Part shown: positions 8,360-15,350 of the stretch, piece by piece
Numbering within the stretch: the first letter of the stretch is position 1
Layout of the letters: each line of letters starts with the position of its first letter
Assembly: GCA_905216195.1 (NCBI GenBank)
Contig: CAJMSX010000058.1
Coordinates: forward strand, 1-20,838
Direction: 5' to 3'
DNA from: an uncultured bacterium
GTDB taxonomy: Bacteria > Bacteroidota > Bacteroidia > Bacteroidales > Marinifilaceae
Length of the DNA stretch: 20,838 bases
Notes under the pieces: generated by a model
What the model saw: the letters and a program-made list of their open reading frames with translations, nothing else
What the model was told of the DNA's origin: nothing
Databases searched by the model: none
Made by a program: the position numbers and the translations under genes

Positions 8360-9133
8360 ATGGGAATTTTGAGAAATGGAGTGTGGATGCTGTTAGGGGG
8401 CCTTCTGTGTGTCTCCTGCGGATCGAGTAAGAAGGTGGTTTATTTGCAGGATGCCGACGTGAATAAACGGATTAAAGCTGAGTGTGAATATAAAACGGTG
8501 ATTCAGCCGGACGATTTGTTGTCGATTATCGTGTCGTGTGAAGACATCGAGGCGGCGAAACCTTTTAATGGGCCGATGATCGGCTTGGGAAGGGAAAATG
8601 TGACCTCCTCTGCCCAACAAGCGCCTTCGGGATATTTGGTGGATAAAGAGGGATATATCGATTTTCCGGTTTTGGGTAAAATGCAGGTGAGTGGTATGAC
8701 CCGGAAGGAGCTATCGGAAGTATTGAAGGAAAAGATTTCGGACTATCTGAAAAATCCGATAGTGACCATACAGTATTTAAATTTCCGCGTGACCGTTTTG
8801 GGAGAAGTAAAAAATCCGGGGAGTTATCAGGTATTGGGAGAACGGGTTTCCATTCTGGACGCTTTGGGGATGGCGGGGGATTTGCAGATCAATGCGAAGC
8901 GGAAAAATGTATTGGTGGTGCGCGAGAAAGGAAATGAAAAACAGTTTGCCCGGATGGATCTTACCTCGACGGAATTTCTGGATTCTCCGTTTTTTTACCT
9001 GCAGCAGAACGATGTAGTGTATGTGGAACCGAACCGGGGAAGAATAGCCGGGGGAAATGCCAGTGCGTTTCTGCCTTATATCCTGTCGAGCGTGTCGACT
9101 TTGGTTGCCATTGTGGCCCTGATCATCCGGTAA
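8360..9133 (+). CDS. Wza-type polysaccharide export outer-membrane lipoprotein
   Basis: A 257-residue export protein of the Wza/BexD family, forming the outer-membrane end of the translocation channel. The N-terminus is a lipoprotein signal with lipidated Cys at residue 20 (LLCVSCGSS). A polysaccharide-export domain follows (VIQPDDLLSIIVSCEDIEAA to KNPIVTIQYLNFRVTVLG), then an SLBB-like segment (GEVKNPGSYQVLGERVSILD and LGMAGDLQ). A hydrophobic C-terminal helix, YILSSVSTLVAIVALIIR, suits membrane insertion. Length is in the short range for Bacteroidota members, which carry fewer SLBB repeats than E. coli Wza. It lies 60 nt upstream of the Wzc-type kinase gene, its expected partner. Confidence 0.9.
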   Translation: MGILRNGVWMLLGGLLCVSCGSSKKVVYLQDADVNKRIKAECEYKTVIQPDDLLSIIVSCEDIEAAKPFNGPMIGLGRENVTSSAQQAPSGYLVDKEGYIDFPVLGKMQVSGMTRKELSEVLKEKISDYLKNPIVTIQYLNFRVTVLGEVKNPGSYQVLGERVSILDALGMAGDLQINAKRKNVLVVREKGNEKQFARMDLTSTEFLDSPFFYLQQNDVVYVEPNRGRIAGGNASAFLPYILSSVSTLVAIVALIIR

Positions 9134-9193
9134 AATCACCGGAAAATGCGAGGAATAAATGAAACAAGTAAAATCAGTTGAAAAGAAAAGTTT

Positions 9194-11527
9194 ATGAATG
9201 TGAGCGATTTGGAAAATGATTTGTTTTTGGCGGAGGAAGAGGAGGGTTTTGATTACCGGAAATTGTTTTATAAAATTCTGGCCCGTTGGTGGTGGTTTGT
9301 CCTGGCCGTTCCCTTGTGCGCCGGTATAGCTTTCTTTATAACGGTGAAAAAAACGCCGGTATATAGTGTGGAGGCGAAGGTGATGATTAACGATACCAAG
9401 AAAGGAGAATTAGGGACGAGTGCGGTGATGAAGGAGTTGGGATTTGCTCAGAGCGATGTGTTTGTGGAAAACGAGATGATCGAACTGCAATCTAAAAATC
9501 TGATGCGGGAAGTGGTGAAAAATCTGGAGTTGAATATCCGTTATTTTCAGGAAGGGATGTTGCGTCCGAAAGAATGGTATGGGGAAGGACCGGTGAAGAT
9601 TCTAGCGGATCATCCGGAAAATATCAGGGATACGGTTTTGTATGTGAAAGCAATGGATGGGGACCGGGTCCGGCTGACATCCGAGCAAGGAGACCTTGTA
9701 TTCGAGGGGCGTTTTTCGGAAAGTATTCCGATGGGAGATTACTGTATTTCTGTGGAAAAAGGTGGAAATTTTTCCGGAGAAAAGGAAACACGTGTGGTCT
9801 TACATTCTTACGGGACGGCTACTACTCTTTTTTATAATAATCTGGATATTAGTTTGTTGGAGAAAAATACCAATGCTGTAAAAATTGTAGTGGAAGATGC
9901 TTTACCGGTCCGGGCCCAACGGATCATCCGGGAACTGATTGCCACTTATAATTCGAACGGGATAGCCGGGAAGCAGTTGGTAGCGGCTAAGACCGTAGAA
10001 TTTATCGATGCCCGCCTGAAAGTAATCAACCGGGAATTGGGTGATATAGAGGACGATGCCGAGCATTTTAAAAAACGGAATCGGTTGACGGATCTGAATG
10101 CCGATGCTACTTTTGTGATGGAGCAGAAAAAAGCGGCTGTCACCGAGTTACTGAAGCTGGAAACCGAACTGGACGTAGTGAAGAGTATCCGGGTATTTCT
10201 GGAGGATAAAGATGCCGAAGAGTTCCGCATTCTGCCGGAGAATCTGGGACTGACCGATGAATCTTTGAACGGAGGAATCGGCAAATATAACGAAATGGTT
10301 TTGCAGCGGAGCAAGTTGTTGCAGACGGCCCGGGAGAGCAATCCCCTGGTGACCGGTCTGGAGGAGCAGTTGAGAGGGGTGAAGGAGAGTATTGCCCTGG
10401 CGGTGGGAAATGTAGAAAGAGGCTTGAAAATCAAAATACAAAGTCTTCAAAGCGAAAGTAGATCGGTGGATAAGAGGCTGACCTCTGTACCGACTCAGGA
10501 AAAGGGCTACCGGGCTATTGCCCGTCAGCAGGAACTGAAAGAGAAATTATTCCTGTTTCTGATGCAGAAACGGGAGGAGTCGGAAATCGCCAAGCTGATG
10601 TATGTTCCGATGGCAAAAATTATCGAGGATCCCAGTCAGAAAGGCGGACCGGTGTCTCCCAGGAAGGCGATGATATTGCTGATCGGTTTGATGTTGGGTT
10701 TCGGTTTGCCCTTCGGGGGAATATTGCTGGAAGACGTTTTCGATACGAAGGTGAGGGATGTGGAAGAAGTGGAAAAAGCCGTTCGTACCCCGGTATTGGG
10801 GGGATTGCCGGAATTACCGGAAGGTAAAACGGGTATTTTCGAGGAAGATTTTGTGATGTCCGAATCCATGCATCTGATCCGGGAAAATCTGAATTACATG
10901 CTTCAACAGCGGGAATGTCCGGTGATTATGGTGACTTCTACCATTCCGCAGGAAGGAAAATCGCTGGTAACCGCTCATTTAGCCCATGCGTATGCACAGG
11001 TCGGTAAAAAGGTAATTGTGGTCGGATGTGATTTGCGAAATCCCCGGCTGAATGTTTATTTCCAGATCGATAACTATAAAGGGATTTCGGCTTATCTGGC
11101 GGGATTGGTTTCGGATTGGAAGGAGGTGGTGAATAAAATAGACGCGCATTTGTATGCCATATTCGGGGGAAGTGTGCCTCCGAATCCGGCTCAATTGCTC
11201 TCGAGCCCGCGGATGAAAGAGTTGTTAAATCAGTTGAAAAAGGAGTTTGACTGTATAATTATCGATACACCTCCTCTGGGAATGTTGGCGGATGGGTTTG
11301 CTTTGAGTAAATTTGCAGATGCCTGTGTGTATATAGTCAGAGCTCATGTGCTGGACAGGAAAGCCCTGAAGCTGGTGATCGATCTGGAGAAGGAAAAGAG
11401 ACTGGAGAACCTCGGTATTGTCGTAAACGGCATTCGTATGGGACGTAAAGGGTATGGATACGGTTACGGCGGCAAGTACGGGTATGGATATGGGGGGAAA
11501 TATGGGTATGGATATGGAAGAAAGTAG
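9194..11527 (+). CDS. Wzc-type polysaccharide co-polymerase / BY-family tyrosine kinase
   Basis: A 777-residue inner-membrane protein joining a Wzz chain-length domain to a bacterial tyrosine kinase; it controls chain length and export together with the Wza-type lipoprotein. Transmembrane segments are near residues 32-51 (WWWFVLAVPLCAGIAFFITV) and 490-510 (AMILLIGLMLGFGLPFGG), with a periplasmic coiled-coil region between. The kinase domain has Walker A TSTIPQEGKS (Lys589), Walker A' VVGCDLRNP (Asp613) and Walker B CIIIDTPP (Asp691). A' has Gly where the first Asp of DxD is usual, a form I recall as common in Bacteroidota. The C-terminus is a tyrosine cluster made of three 8-residue repeats. 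The PHP phosphatase gene 53 nt downstream is the expected opponent of the kinase. Confidence 0.93.
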   Translation: MNVSDLENDLFLAEEEEGFDYRKLFYKILARWWWFVLAVPLCAGIAFFITVKKTPVYSVEAKVMINDTKKGELGTSAVMKELGFAQSDVFVENEMIELQSKNLMREVVKNLELNIRYFQEGMLRPKEWYGEGPVKILADHPENIRDTVLYVKAMDGDRVRLTSEQGDLVFEGRFSESIPMGDYCISVEKGGNFSGEKETRVVLHSYGTATTLFYNNLDISLLEKNTNAVKIVVEDALPVRAQRIIRELIATYNSNGIAGKQLVAAKTVEFIDARLKVINRELGDIEDDAEHFKKRNRLTDLNADATFVMEQKKAAVTELLKLETELDVVKSIRVFLEDKDAEEFRILPENLGLTDESLNGGIGKYNEMVLQRSKLLQTARESNPLVTGLEEQLRGVKESIALAVGNVERGLKIKIQSLQSESRSVDKRLTSVPTQEKGYRAIARQQELKEKLFLFLMQKREESEIAKLMYVPMAKIIEDPSQKGGPVSPRKAMILLIGLMLGFGLPFGGILLEDVFDTKVRDVEEVEKAVRTPVLGGLPELPEGKTGIFEEDFVMSESMHLIRENLNYMLQQRECPVIMVTSTIPQEGKSLVTAHLAHAYAQVGKKVIVVGCDLRNPRLNVYFQIDNYKGISAYLAGLVSDWKEVVNKIDAHLYAIFGGSVPPNPAQLLSSPRMKELLNQLKKEFDCIIIDTPPLGMLADGFALSKFADACVYIVRAHVLDRKALKLVIDLEKEKRLENLGIVVNGIRMGRKGYGYGYGGKYGYGYGGKYGYGYGRK
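11453..11524 (+). repeat. Three 24-nt tandem repeats coding the Wzc tyrosine tail
   Basis: Codons 754-777 are three consecutive 8-residue units: YGYGYGGK, YGYGYGGK and YGYGYGRK, followed at once by TAG. This places nine tyrosines in 21 residues. The DNA copies differ mostly at third positions (TAT/TAC, GGA/GGC/GGG). Tyrosine clusters at this site are the autophosphorylation targets of BY-kinases. Copy number could change by slippage without breaking the frame. Confidence 0.9.
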
Positions 11528-11580
11528 GGTTACGGGCAGTAAAGAGATGCAGACGTATAAAACCTAAAATGTAAAGAGAA

Positions 11581-12279
11581 ATGTGGTGGAAGCAACGTAA
11601 ACAGTATTTCAAATATCGTCAGGAGGTACACGCTCATTTATTGCCCGGTTTGGACGACGGCGTAAAAAGTCTGAATGAAGCCGTCACCGTTGTCGGAAAA
11701 TTGAGAGGTTTGGGAATCGAACACTTTTCTTTGACTCCTCACATTGCTTTCCCCCATGTGGCGAACGGGAAAGAGGCGATCGGCACGGCATTGAAAGCCC
11801 TCCGGCAAGCTTGTCCGGAGGTGTTTCTGGAAGCCGGAGCCGAATACCGGATAACCGAGGAAGTGGTAAAATTGGCCGGGCAGAACGAGATACTCCCGTT
11901 TCATCAACGTTATGTACTGATCGAAAATAGTTTTGCGGGAGAATCGGTGTATCTGAAACAGGTGATCTTTTTGTTGAAAAATAAGGGATTCCTGCCGGTT
12001 TTGGCGCATCCCGAACGTTATCTGTACTATAAAGAAAACTTTATCGAAACCTGTAACGAATTTCGGAATTTAAACTGTTTATTGCAATTGAACTTATTGT
12101 CTCTGGCCGGTTTTTATGGAAAAGAAACAGAGAAAATGGCCTGGAAGCTGTTGAAAAGCGGGTTGGTCGGTTTTGTGGGAAGCGATACGCACAACATGGA
12201 ATATGCCGGGTGTCTGGAAGATTTTCTCCATAGCCGGGTGGCCGGAAAACTGAACGATTATACTTTTCTGAATCAATAA
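11581..12279 (+). CDS. PHP-family protein-tyrosine phosphatase, CpsB/YwqE-like
   Basis: A 232-residue cytoplasmic metal-dependent phosphatase of the PHP fold, expected to dephosphorylate the Wzc tyrosine tail encoded just upstream. Metal-binding motifs are visible: HAHLLPGLDDG with H17 and H19, LTPH, EAGAEYR, LAHPERY (H143) and GSDTHN (D202, H204). Length matches CpsB/YwqE-type enzymes (about 240-255). ATG at 11581 follows a short purine-rich stretch 53 nt after the kinase stop. The kinase-phosphatase pairing is well known for capsule systems; direct action on this kinase is inferred from position. The structured intergenic region begins 10 nt after the stop. Confidence 0.9.
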   Translation: MWWKQRKQYFKYRQEVHAHLLPGLDDGVKSLNEAVTVVGKLRGLGIEHFSLTPHIAFPHVANGKEAIGTALKALRQACPEVFLEAGAEYRITEEVVKLAGQNEILPFHQRYVLIENSFAGESVYLKQVIFLLKNKGFLPVLAHPERYLYYKENFIETCNEFRNLNCLLQLNLLSLAGFYGKETEKMAWKLLKSGLVGFVGSDTHNMEYAGCLEDFLHSRVAGKLNDYTFLNQ

Positions 12280-12288
12280 TACCGAATA

Positions 12289-12431
12289 GGGGGCTGTCTT
12301 GTCTGCATATCTCTTCCTCCTGAACGAAGGGAAGGATTTATGCAGGTAACGGACGACCGCTCGCAGGAGATGTTTCGTTTCATTCCACAGGAGCGTCCAA
12401 ACGAGGAATGAGACAACCCCGCAATTTTTTT
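12289..12431 (+). other. Structured intergenic RNA region with terminator-like end
   Basis: The 166-nt gap before wlbA contains several paired helices. H1 pairs 12290-12299 with 12411-12420 (GGGG and TGTCT against AGACA and CCCC, one mismatch), and seven T at 12425-12431 follow. H2 pairs CTGCATA (12303-12309) with TATGCAG (12339-12345), with an inner CTTCC/GGAAG. H4 pairs GGAC (12351-12354) plus GCTC (12359-12362) with GAGCGTCC (12391-12398). H3 pairs GTTTCATTCC (12377-12386) with GGAATGAGAC (12405-12414) and excludes H1. It may be a long-loop terminator for the export operon, an attenuator for wlbA, a small RNA, or a small inverted-repeat element. Pairings are by eye. Confidence 0.45.
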
Positions 12432-12445
12432 AAACGTATTCAATC

Positions 12446-13417
12446 ATGAAAAATTTCGCTTTGATCGGGGCGGCGGGTTACATCGCCCCTAGGCACCTGC
12501 GTGCCATAAAAGATACGGGGAACCGGTTGGTTGCCGCGTACGATCCATTCGACAGTGTCGGAATCATGGATAGTTTTTTTCCGGAAACCTCGTTTTTTAC
12601 GGAGATGGAATTATTCGACCGGCATTGTTCCAAACTCAAAGCCGGCGGGGATCGGATCGATCTGGTTTCCGTTTGTACACCCAATTATCTGCACGATGCT
12701 CATATCCGTTACGGTTTGCGGCTGGGAGCGGATGTGATTTGTGAAAAACCCCTCGTCCTGAATCCCTGGAATCTGGATGCACTGGAAGAGGTGGAAAGGG
12801 AAACCGGACAAAAAGCCTATAATATTTTGCAATTGAGACTTCACGACTCCATTATCGCCTTAAAAAAGAAAGTGGAGGAAGGCCCGCAAGATCGGGTATA
12901 CGATGTGGATCTGACTTATATCACTTCGCGGGGTAACTGGTATTATACCAGCTGGAAGGGAGACATCCGAAAAAGCGGTGGGGTGGCAACGAATATAGGG
13001 GTTCATTTTTACGATATGTTGACGTGGGTGTTCGGACCGGTACAAGAGAATGTGGTGCATATCATGAGCCACGACCGGGTGGCCGGTTTTCTGGGGCTGC
13101 AAAAAGCCCGCGTACGGTATTTCCTGAGTATCAACGGGGAGAATCTGCCGGAAAATGCCGTGCAGGGAGAGAAGCGTACTTACCGTTCGATTACTATCGG
13201 GGGAGAGGAGTTCGAGTTCAGTCAGGGATTTACGGAATTACATACCGAGAGTTACCGGAGGATATTGGCGGGAGAAGGGTTCCGGATTGCGGAGGCTCGC
13301 TCTTGCATTCAAATCGTACATGCGATCCGGAATGCCCGGGCCGTAGGTTTGAAAGGGGATTATCATCCGTTGGCGGCTTTACCCCTCAGCCGGCATCCGT
13401 TCGGCTGGAAGTCGTAG
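12446..13417 (+). CDS. wlbA: UDP-N-acetylglucosaminuronate 3-dehydrogenase (WlbA/WbpB-like)
   Basis: A 323-residue NAD-dependent Gfo/Idh/MocA oxidoreductase. The opening KNFALIGAAGYIAPRHLRAI, then IKDTGN, YDPFDSVGIMDS, VSVCTPNYLHDAHI, the catalytic-loop CEKPLVLNP (Lys101) and YNILQLRLH closely resemble the WlbA/WbpB subgroup. That enzyme oxidises UDP-GlcNAcA at C3 in the route to UDP-2,3-diacetamido uronic acids used in O-antigens and capsules. The usual partners (UDP-GlcNAc 6-dehydrogenase, aminotransferase, N-acetyltransferase) are not in the window; the WecB-like epimerase at 4272 could be the last step. The gene lies 166 nt after the phosphatase gene, behind a structured leader, with no clear Shine-Dalgarno site. 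Family call strong; exact substrate inferred. Confidence 0.88.
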   Translation: MKNFALIGAAGYIAPRHLRAIKDTGNRLVAAYDPFDSVGIMDSFFPETSFFTEMELFDRHCSKLKAGGDRIDLVSVCTPNYLHDAHIRYGLRLGADVICEKPLVLNPWNLDALEEVERETGQKAYNILQLRLHDSIIALKKKVEEGPQDRVYDVDLTYITSRGNWYYTSWKGDIRKSGGVATNIGVHFYDMLTWVFGPVQENVVHIMSHDRVAGFLGLQKARVRYFLSINGENLPENAVQGEKRTYRSITIGGEEFEFSQGFTELHTESYRRILAGEGFRIAEARSCIQIVHAIRNARAVGLKGDYHPLAALPLSRHPFGWKS

Positions 13418-13428
13418 AGGGAGCGGGG

Positions 13429-13476
13429 CCGGAAGGCGTTTTTTACCGGGATACTTAGAAAACGGCCTTCGGGCCG
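13429..13476 (+). terminator. Candidate terminator hairpins after wlbA
   Basis: CCGGAAGGCGTTTT (from 13429) can pair with AAAACGGCCTTCGG (13459-13472) with small bulges. The 3' arm alone forms CGGCC-TTCG-GGCCG (13463-13476), a very stable C(UUCG)G tetraloop. The six T at 13439-13444 sit inside the long hairpin rather than after it, so this is not a textbook intrinsic terminator. It starts 12 nt after the wlbA stop. Confidence 0.35.
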
Positions 13477-13494
13477 GGGAAGAGGGGTATCGCG

Positions 13495-13506
13495 GCCCGG
13501 CCGGGC
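13495..13506. repeat. Perfect 12-bp GC palindrome
   Basis: GCCCGGCCGGGC is its own reverse complement and sits 19 nt after the UUCG hairpin in the gap between wlbA and the small acidic ORF. It may extend the terminator structure or be a protein site; nothing in the sequence decides. Confidence 0.4.
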
Positions 13507-13601
13507 TCCAGACGGGAAGCTTGGGGAAAACCGGAAGCTTTATTGAACTTTTGTGAGGAGAGTTTCGTTTTATTGGAGAGAAGAGTTAAAAATGAAACGA
13601 A

Positions 13602-13817
13602 ATGGAAAAACAGGATAAGATACCGGAGCGGAAAGAGAATCACCGCCATAAAATGCCCGGCTTGCCTCCGGATGATGAAAAATTGCAGGCAGCTTATGAA
13701 GATACCCTGGGGGAAATATTGGAAAGGGACGATGAGGACGCCCGGGATAATCTGTCGGACTATATGGACGAATTGAGGGAGGAATCGGAAAATGTGGGAC
13801 GTCCCTCCGGAGAATGA
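13602..13817 (+). CDS. Small highly charged hypothetical protein
   Basis: A 71-residue ORF starting MEKQDKIPERKENHRHKMP, followed by a strongly acidic helical stretch (DDEKLQAAYEDTLGEILE, then DDEDARDNLSDYMDELREE). I do not recognise a family. The charge pattern, a predicted amphipathic or coiled helix from about residue 22 to 62, and no cysteine or membrane segment favour a real soluble protein over a chance frame. The two overlapping frames give unconvincing basic or glycine-rich products. It has no clear ribosome site and its stop lies 14 nt from the end of the convergent HAD gene. Function unknown. Confidence 0.5.
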   Translation: MEKQDKIPERKENHRHKMPGLPPDDEKLQAAYEDTLGEILERDDEDARDNLSDYMDELREESENVGRPSGE

Positions 13818-13831
13818 TTTCCAGCGGATGT

Positions 13832-14608
13832 TCAGAGCAGGCCGAAGTGCCGGAGGGCCCGGGATATACCGTCTTCGTCTACGGAAGAAGTGACGTAATC
13901 GGCGGCCTGGCGGACGGAGTCACGGGCATTTCCCATAGCTATGCCGATGTGGGCATGACGGAGCATGGCGATGTCGTTTCCTCCGTCTCCGAAAGCCATG
14001 GTCTCTTCGGGCCGGATTCCGTAATGCTCCAATATTTTATCCATTCCTACCTGTTTACTGCTTCCGGCGGGAATCACATCGCTGAAAAGGGGATTCCAGC
14101 GGGTAGCCTCGCAATGGGGCATCTGTTGCATGATCTCTTTTTCCTTTTCCGGAGGAAAAAAGGCGACTAACTGAAAGATTTCTCCCGAGGCGGCTTCCTG
14201 TAAAGATTTTACCGGAGGTTGCGGAAAGTTCAGCATTTCAAATACCTCCCGTGTTTTTTCGTTTCCGTAGTTGAGGTAAAGCGCTTGTTCATGCACAAAA
14301 ATACAGGGAAAAGAACCGTCTGTTTCCATGTATTTTACGACGGATTGAATATCTTCCGGAAGGATGCTGCGTTTATAAATCGTTTGGCGGTTCCCGTCAA
14401 GGCAATAACCGCCGTTTAACGTGATGTAGCCGTCGAACTGAAGAGTGCCCAGATTGTTGATGGAAAGGAAGTGTCTTCCGCTGGCAATAAAGGTGAGAAT
14501 GCCCCGGGAGCGGAGAGCATTCAGGGCTTGGATCGCCGAGGCGGGCACCCGGTGGGTACGGAAACTGACGAGCGTACCGTCGATGTCGAAAAATACAGCT
14601 TTTACCAT
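13832..14608 (-). CDS. Cof-type HAD-superfamily hydrolase (class IIB)
   Basis: A 258-residue cytoplasmic phosphatase. Motif I is VFFDIDGTLV with nucleophile Asp8 and acid/base Asp10. FIASGRHF carries the motif II Ser/Thr-type position. The Lys of motif III lies near SKQVGMDKILEHYGI. Motif IV is AFGDGGNDIAMLRHA. A Cof-type cap domain occupies the middle, and length fits the family (255-290). Members usually dephosphorylate sugar phosphates, flavin or pyridoxal phosphates; the substrate here cannot be told. It has its own candidate promoter (TATCTTTG at 14631-14638, minus strand), so it is probably separate from the flavodoxin gene 205 nt upstream. It converges with the small + strand ORF. Confidence 0.9.
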   Translation of the reverse strand: MVKAVFFDIDGTLVSFRTHRVPASAIQALNALRSRGILTFIASGRHFLSINNLGTLQFDGYITLNGGYCLDGNRQTIYKRSILPEDIQSVVKYMETDGSFPCIFVHEQALYLNYGNEKTREVFEMLNFPQPPVKSLQEAASGEIFQLVAFFPPEKEKEIMQQMPHCEATRWNPLFSDVIPAGSSKQVGMDKILEHYGIRPEETMAFGDGGNDIAMLRHAHIGIAMGNARDSVRQAADYVTSSVDEDGISRALRHFGLL

Positions 14609-14630
14609 TTTTTGTTTTCGTTTGAGACCG

Positions 14631-14638
14631 CAAAGATA
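14631..14638 (-). promoter_or_regulatory. Bacteroidota -7 promoter box for the HAD gene
   Basis: The minus strand reads TATCTTTG, an exact match to the Bacteroidota -7 consensus TAnnTTTG, ending 22 nt before the HAD start codon at 14608. No TTTG is seen at the expected -33 position. This would give a leader of roughly 15 nt. Confidence 0.5.
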
Positions 14639-14675
14639 GGCTTTATTCGGAGAAATTATTTCTTATCGTTTTTTT

Positions 14676-14691
14676 CTTCTCCCCGGAGAAG
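14676..14691. repeat. Short inverted repeat between flavodoxin and HAD genes
   Basis: CTTCTC (14676-14681) pairs with GAGAAG (14686-14691) around CCCG. Seven T precede it on the + strand, which become A residues after the stem in the minus-strand transcript. So it lacks the U-tract of an intrinsic terminator for the flavodoxin gene. Role unknown; nothing else is seen in 14640-14813. Confidence 0.35.
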
Positions 14692-14813
14692 AGGTTCTGT
14701 TACCCCTTTGCCGGGGGAAGAGGCCAACCAAAATACAACCGGGGCTTCGGAGAGGCAGGGACGAATTTCAAAAAATGGAAGAGACTGTCCGGTAAAAGGC
14801 AGCGTAAATGCGA

Positions 14814-15320
14814 TCAACTGAATTCGGTTTTCAGTTGTTCTACCCATTTCCGGATCCGGCTTTCGTTTTCAGACGATTGGTTTTCGAAGTCGAGTACCAA
14901 GCCGATAAAGTGGCCGTCCCGAAGGGCTAGGGAACGGTTGAAGCGGTATCCTTCGGGGGAAGTATATCCCACCGCTAAGGCTCCGGCTTTTTGAAAAGCA
15001 TCGGCCAATAAGCCGATGCCGTCGGCAAAATTATCCGGATAGTTCACCTGGTCGCCCAATCCGAAAATGGCCATTTTCTTATTTTGCAGATGCATGGTTT
15101 CAATTTCCGGAATAAGTTCGTCCCAATAAGCGGGGAGTTCTCCGTCGAACCAGGTGGAACTGCCGACAATCAGATTATCGTAGGATTCGAAATGGCTTCT
15201 CCAGGCCTTTTCTACAGGAATCATATCGATGGGGGTATCTCCGAACGCTTCCCGTATTTTTTCCGCTACGGCGGCTGTTTTGGCGGTGCTGGTTCCGTAA
15301 AATAAACCGATTTTTTTCAT
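14814..15320 (-). CDS. fldA: Flavodoxin
   Basis: A 168-residue long-chain flavodoxin, an FMN-carrying cytoplasmic electron carrier. The N-terminal KKIGLFYGTSTAKTAAVAE holds the phosphate-binding loop (GTSTAKT; the usual TGNT glycine is Ala). LIVGSSTWFDGELPAYWDEL carries the tryptophan that flanks the flavin, and IFGLGDQVNYPDNFADG the second flavin loop. GYRFNRSLALRDGHFIGLVLD matches the C-terminal part with the long-chain insertion. It starts 30 nt after the E1 stop on the same strand, so it is probably cotranscribed with lplA, E2 and E1. Flavodoxins often replace ferredoxin under low iron; no Fur-like site is evident upstream. Confidence 0.93.
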   Translation of the reverse strand: MKKIGLFYGTSTAKTAAVAEKIREAFGDTPIDMIPVEKAWRSHFESYDNLIVGSSTWFDGELPAYWDELIPEIETMHLQNKKMAIFGLGDQVNYPDNFADGIGLLADAFQKAGALAVGYTSPEGYRFNRSLALRDGHFIGLVLDFENQSSENESRIRKWVEQLKTEFS

Positions 15321-15350
15321 AGTATGGGGTAATTGTAATTTACGACAGGG

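Noticed and set aside
13024..13458. + strand open frame of 144 codons inside wlbA
   Set aside because: Out-of-frame shadow of a conserved oxidoreductase gene.
14669..14691. Possible terminator for the flavodoxin gene
   Set aside because: On the minus-strand transcript the stem is followed by A residues, not U, so it fails as an intrinsic terminator.
14471..14821. + strand open frame of 116 codons across the HAD promoter region
   Set aside because: It runs over the HAD start and the intergenic hairpin, with an unstructured Arg/Gly-rich product and no start-site support.
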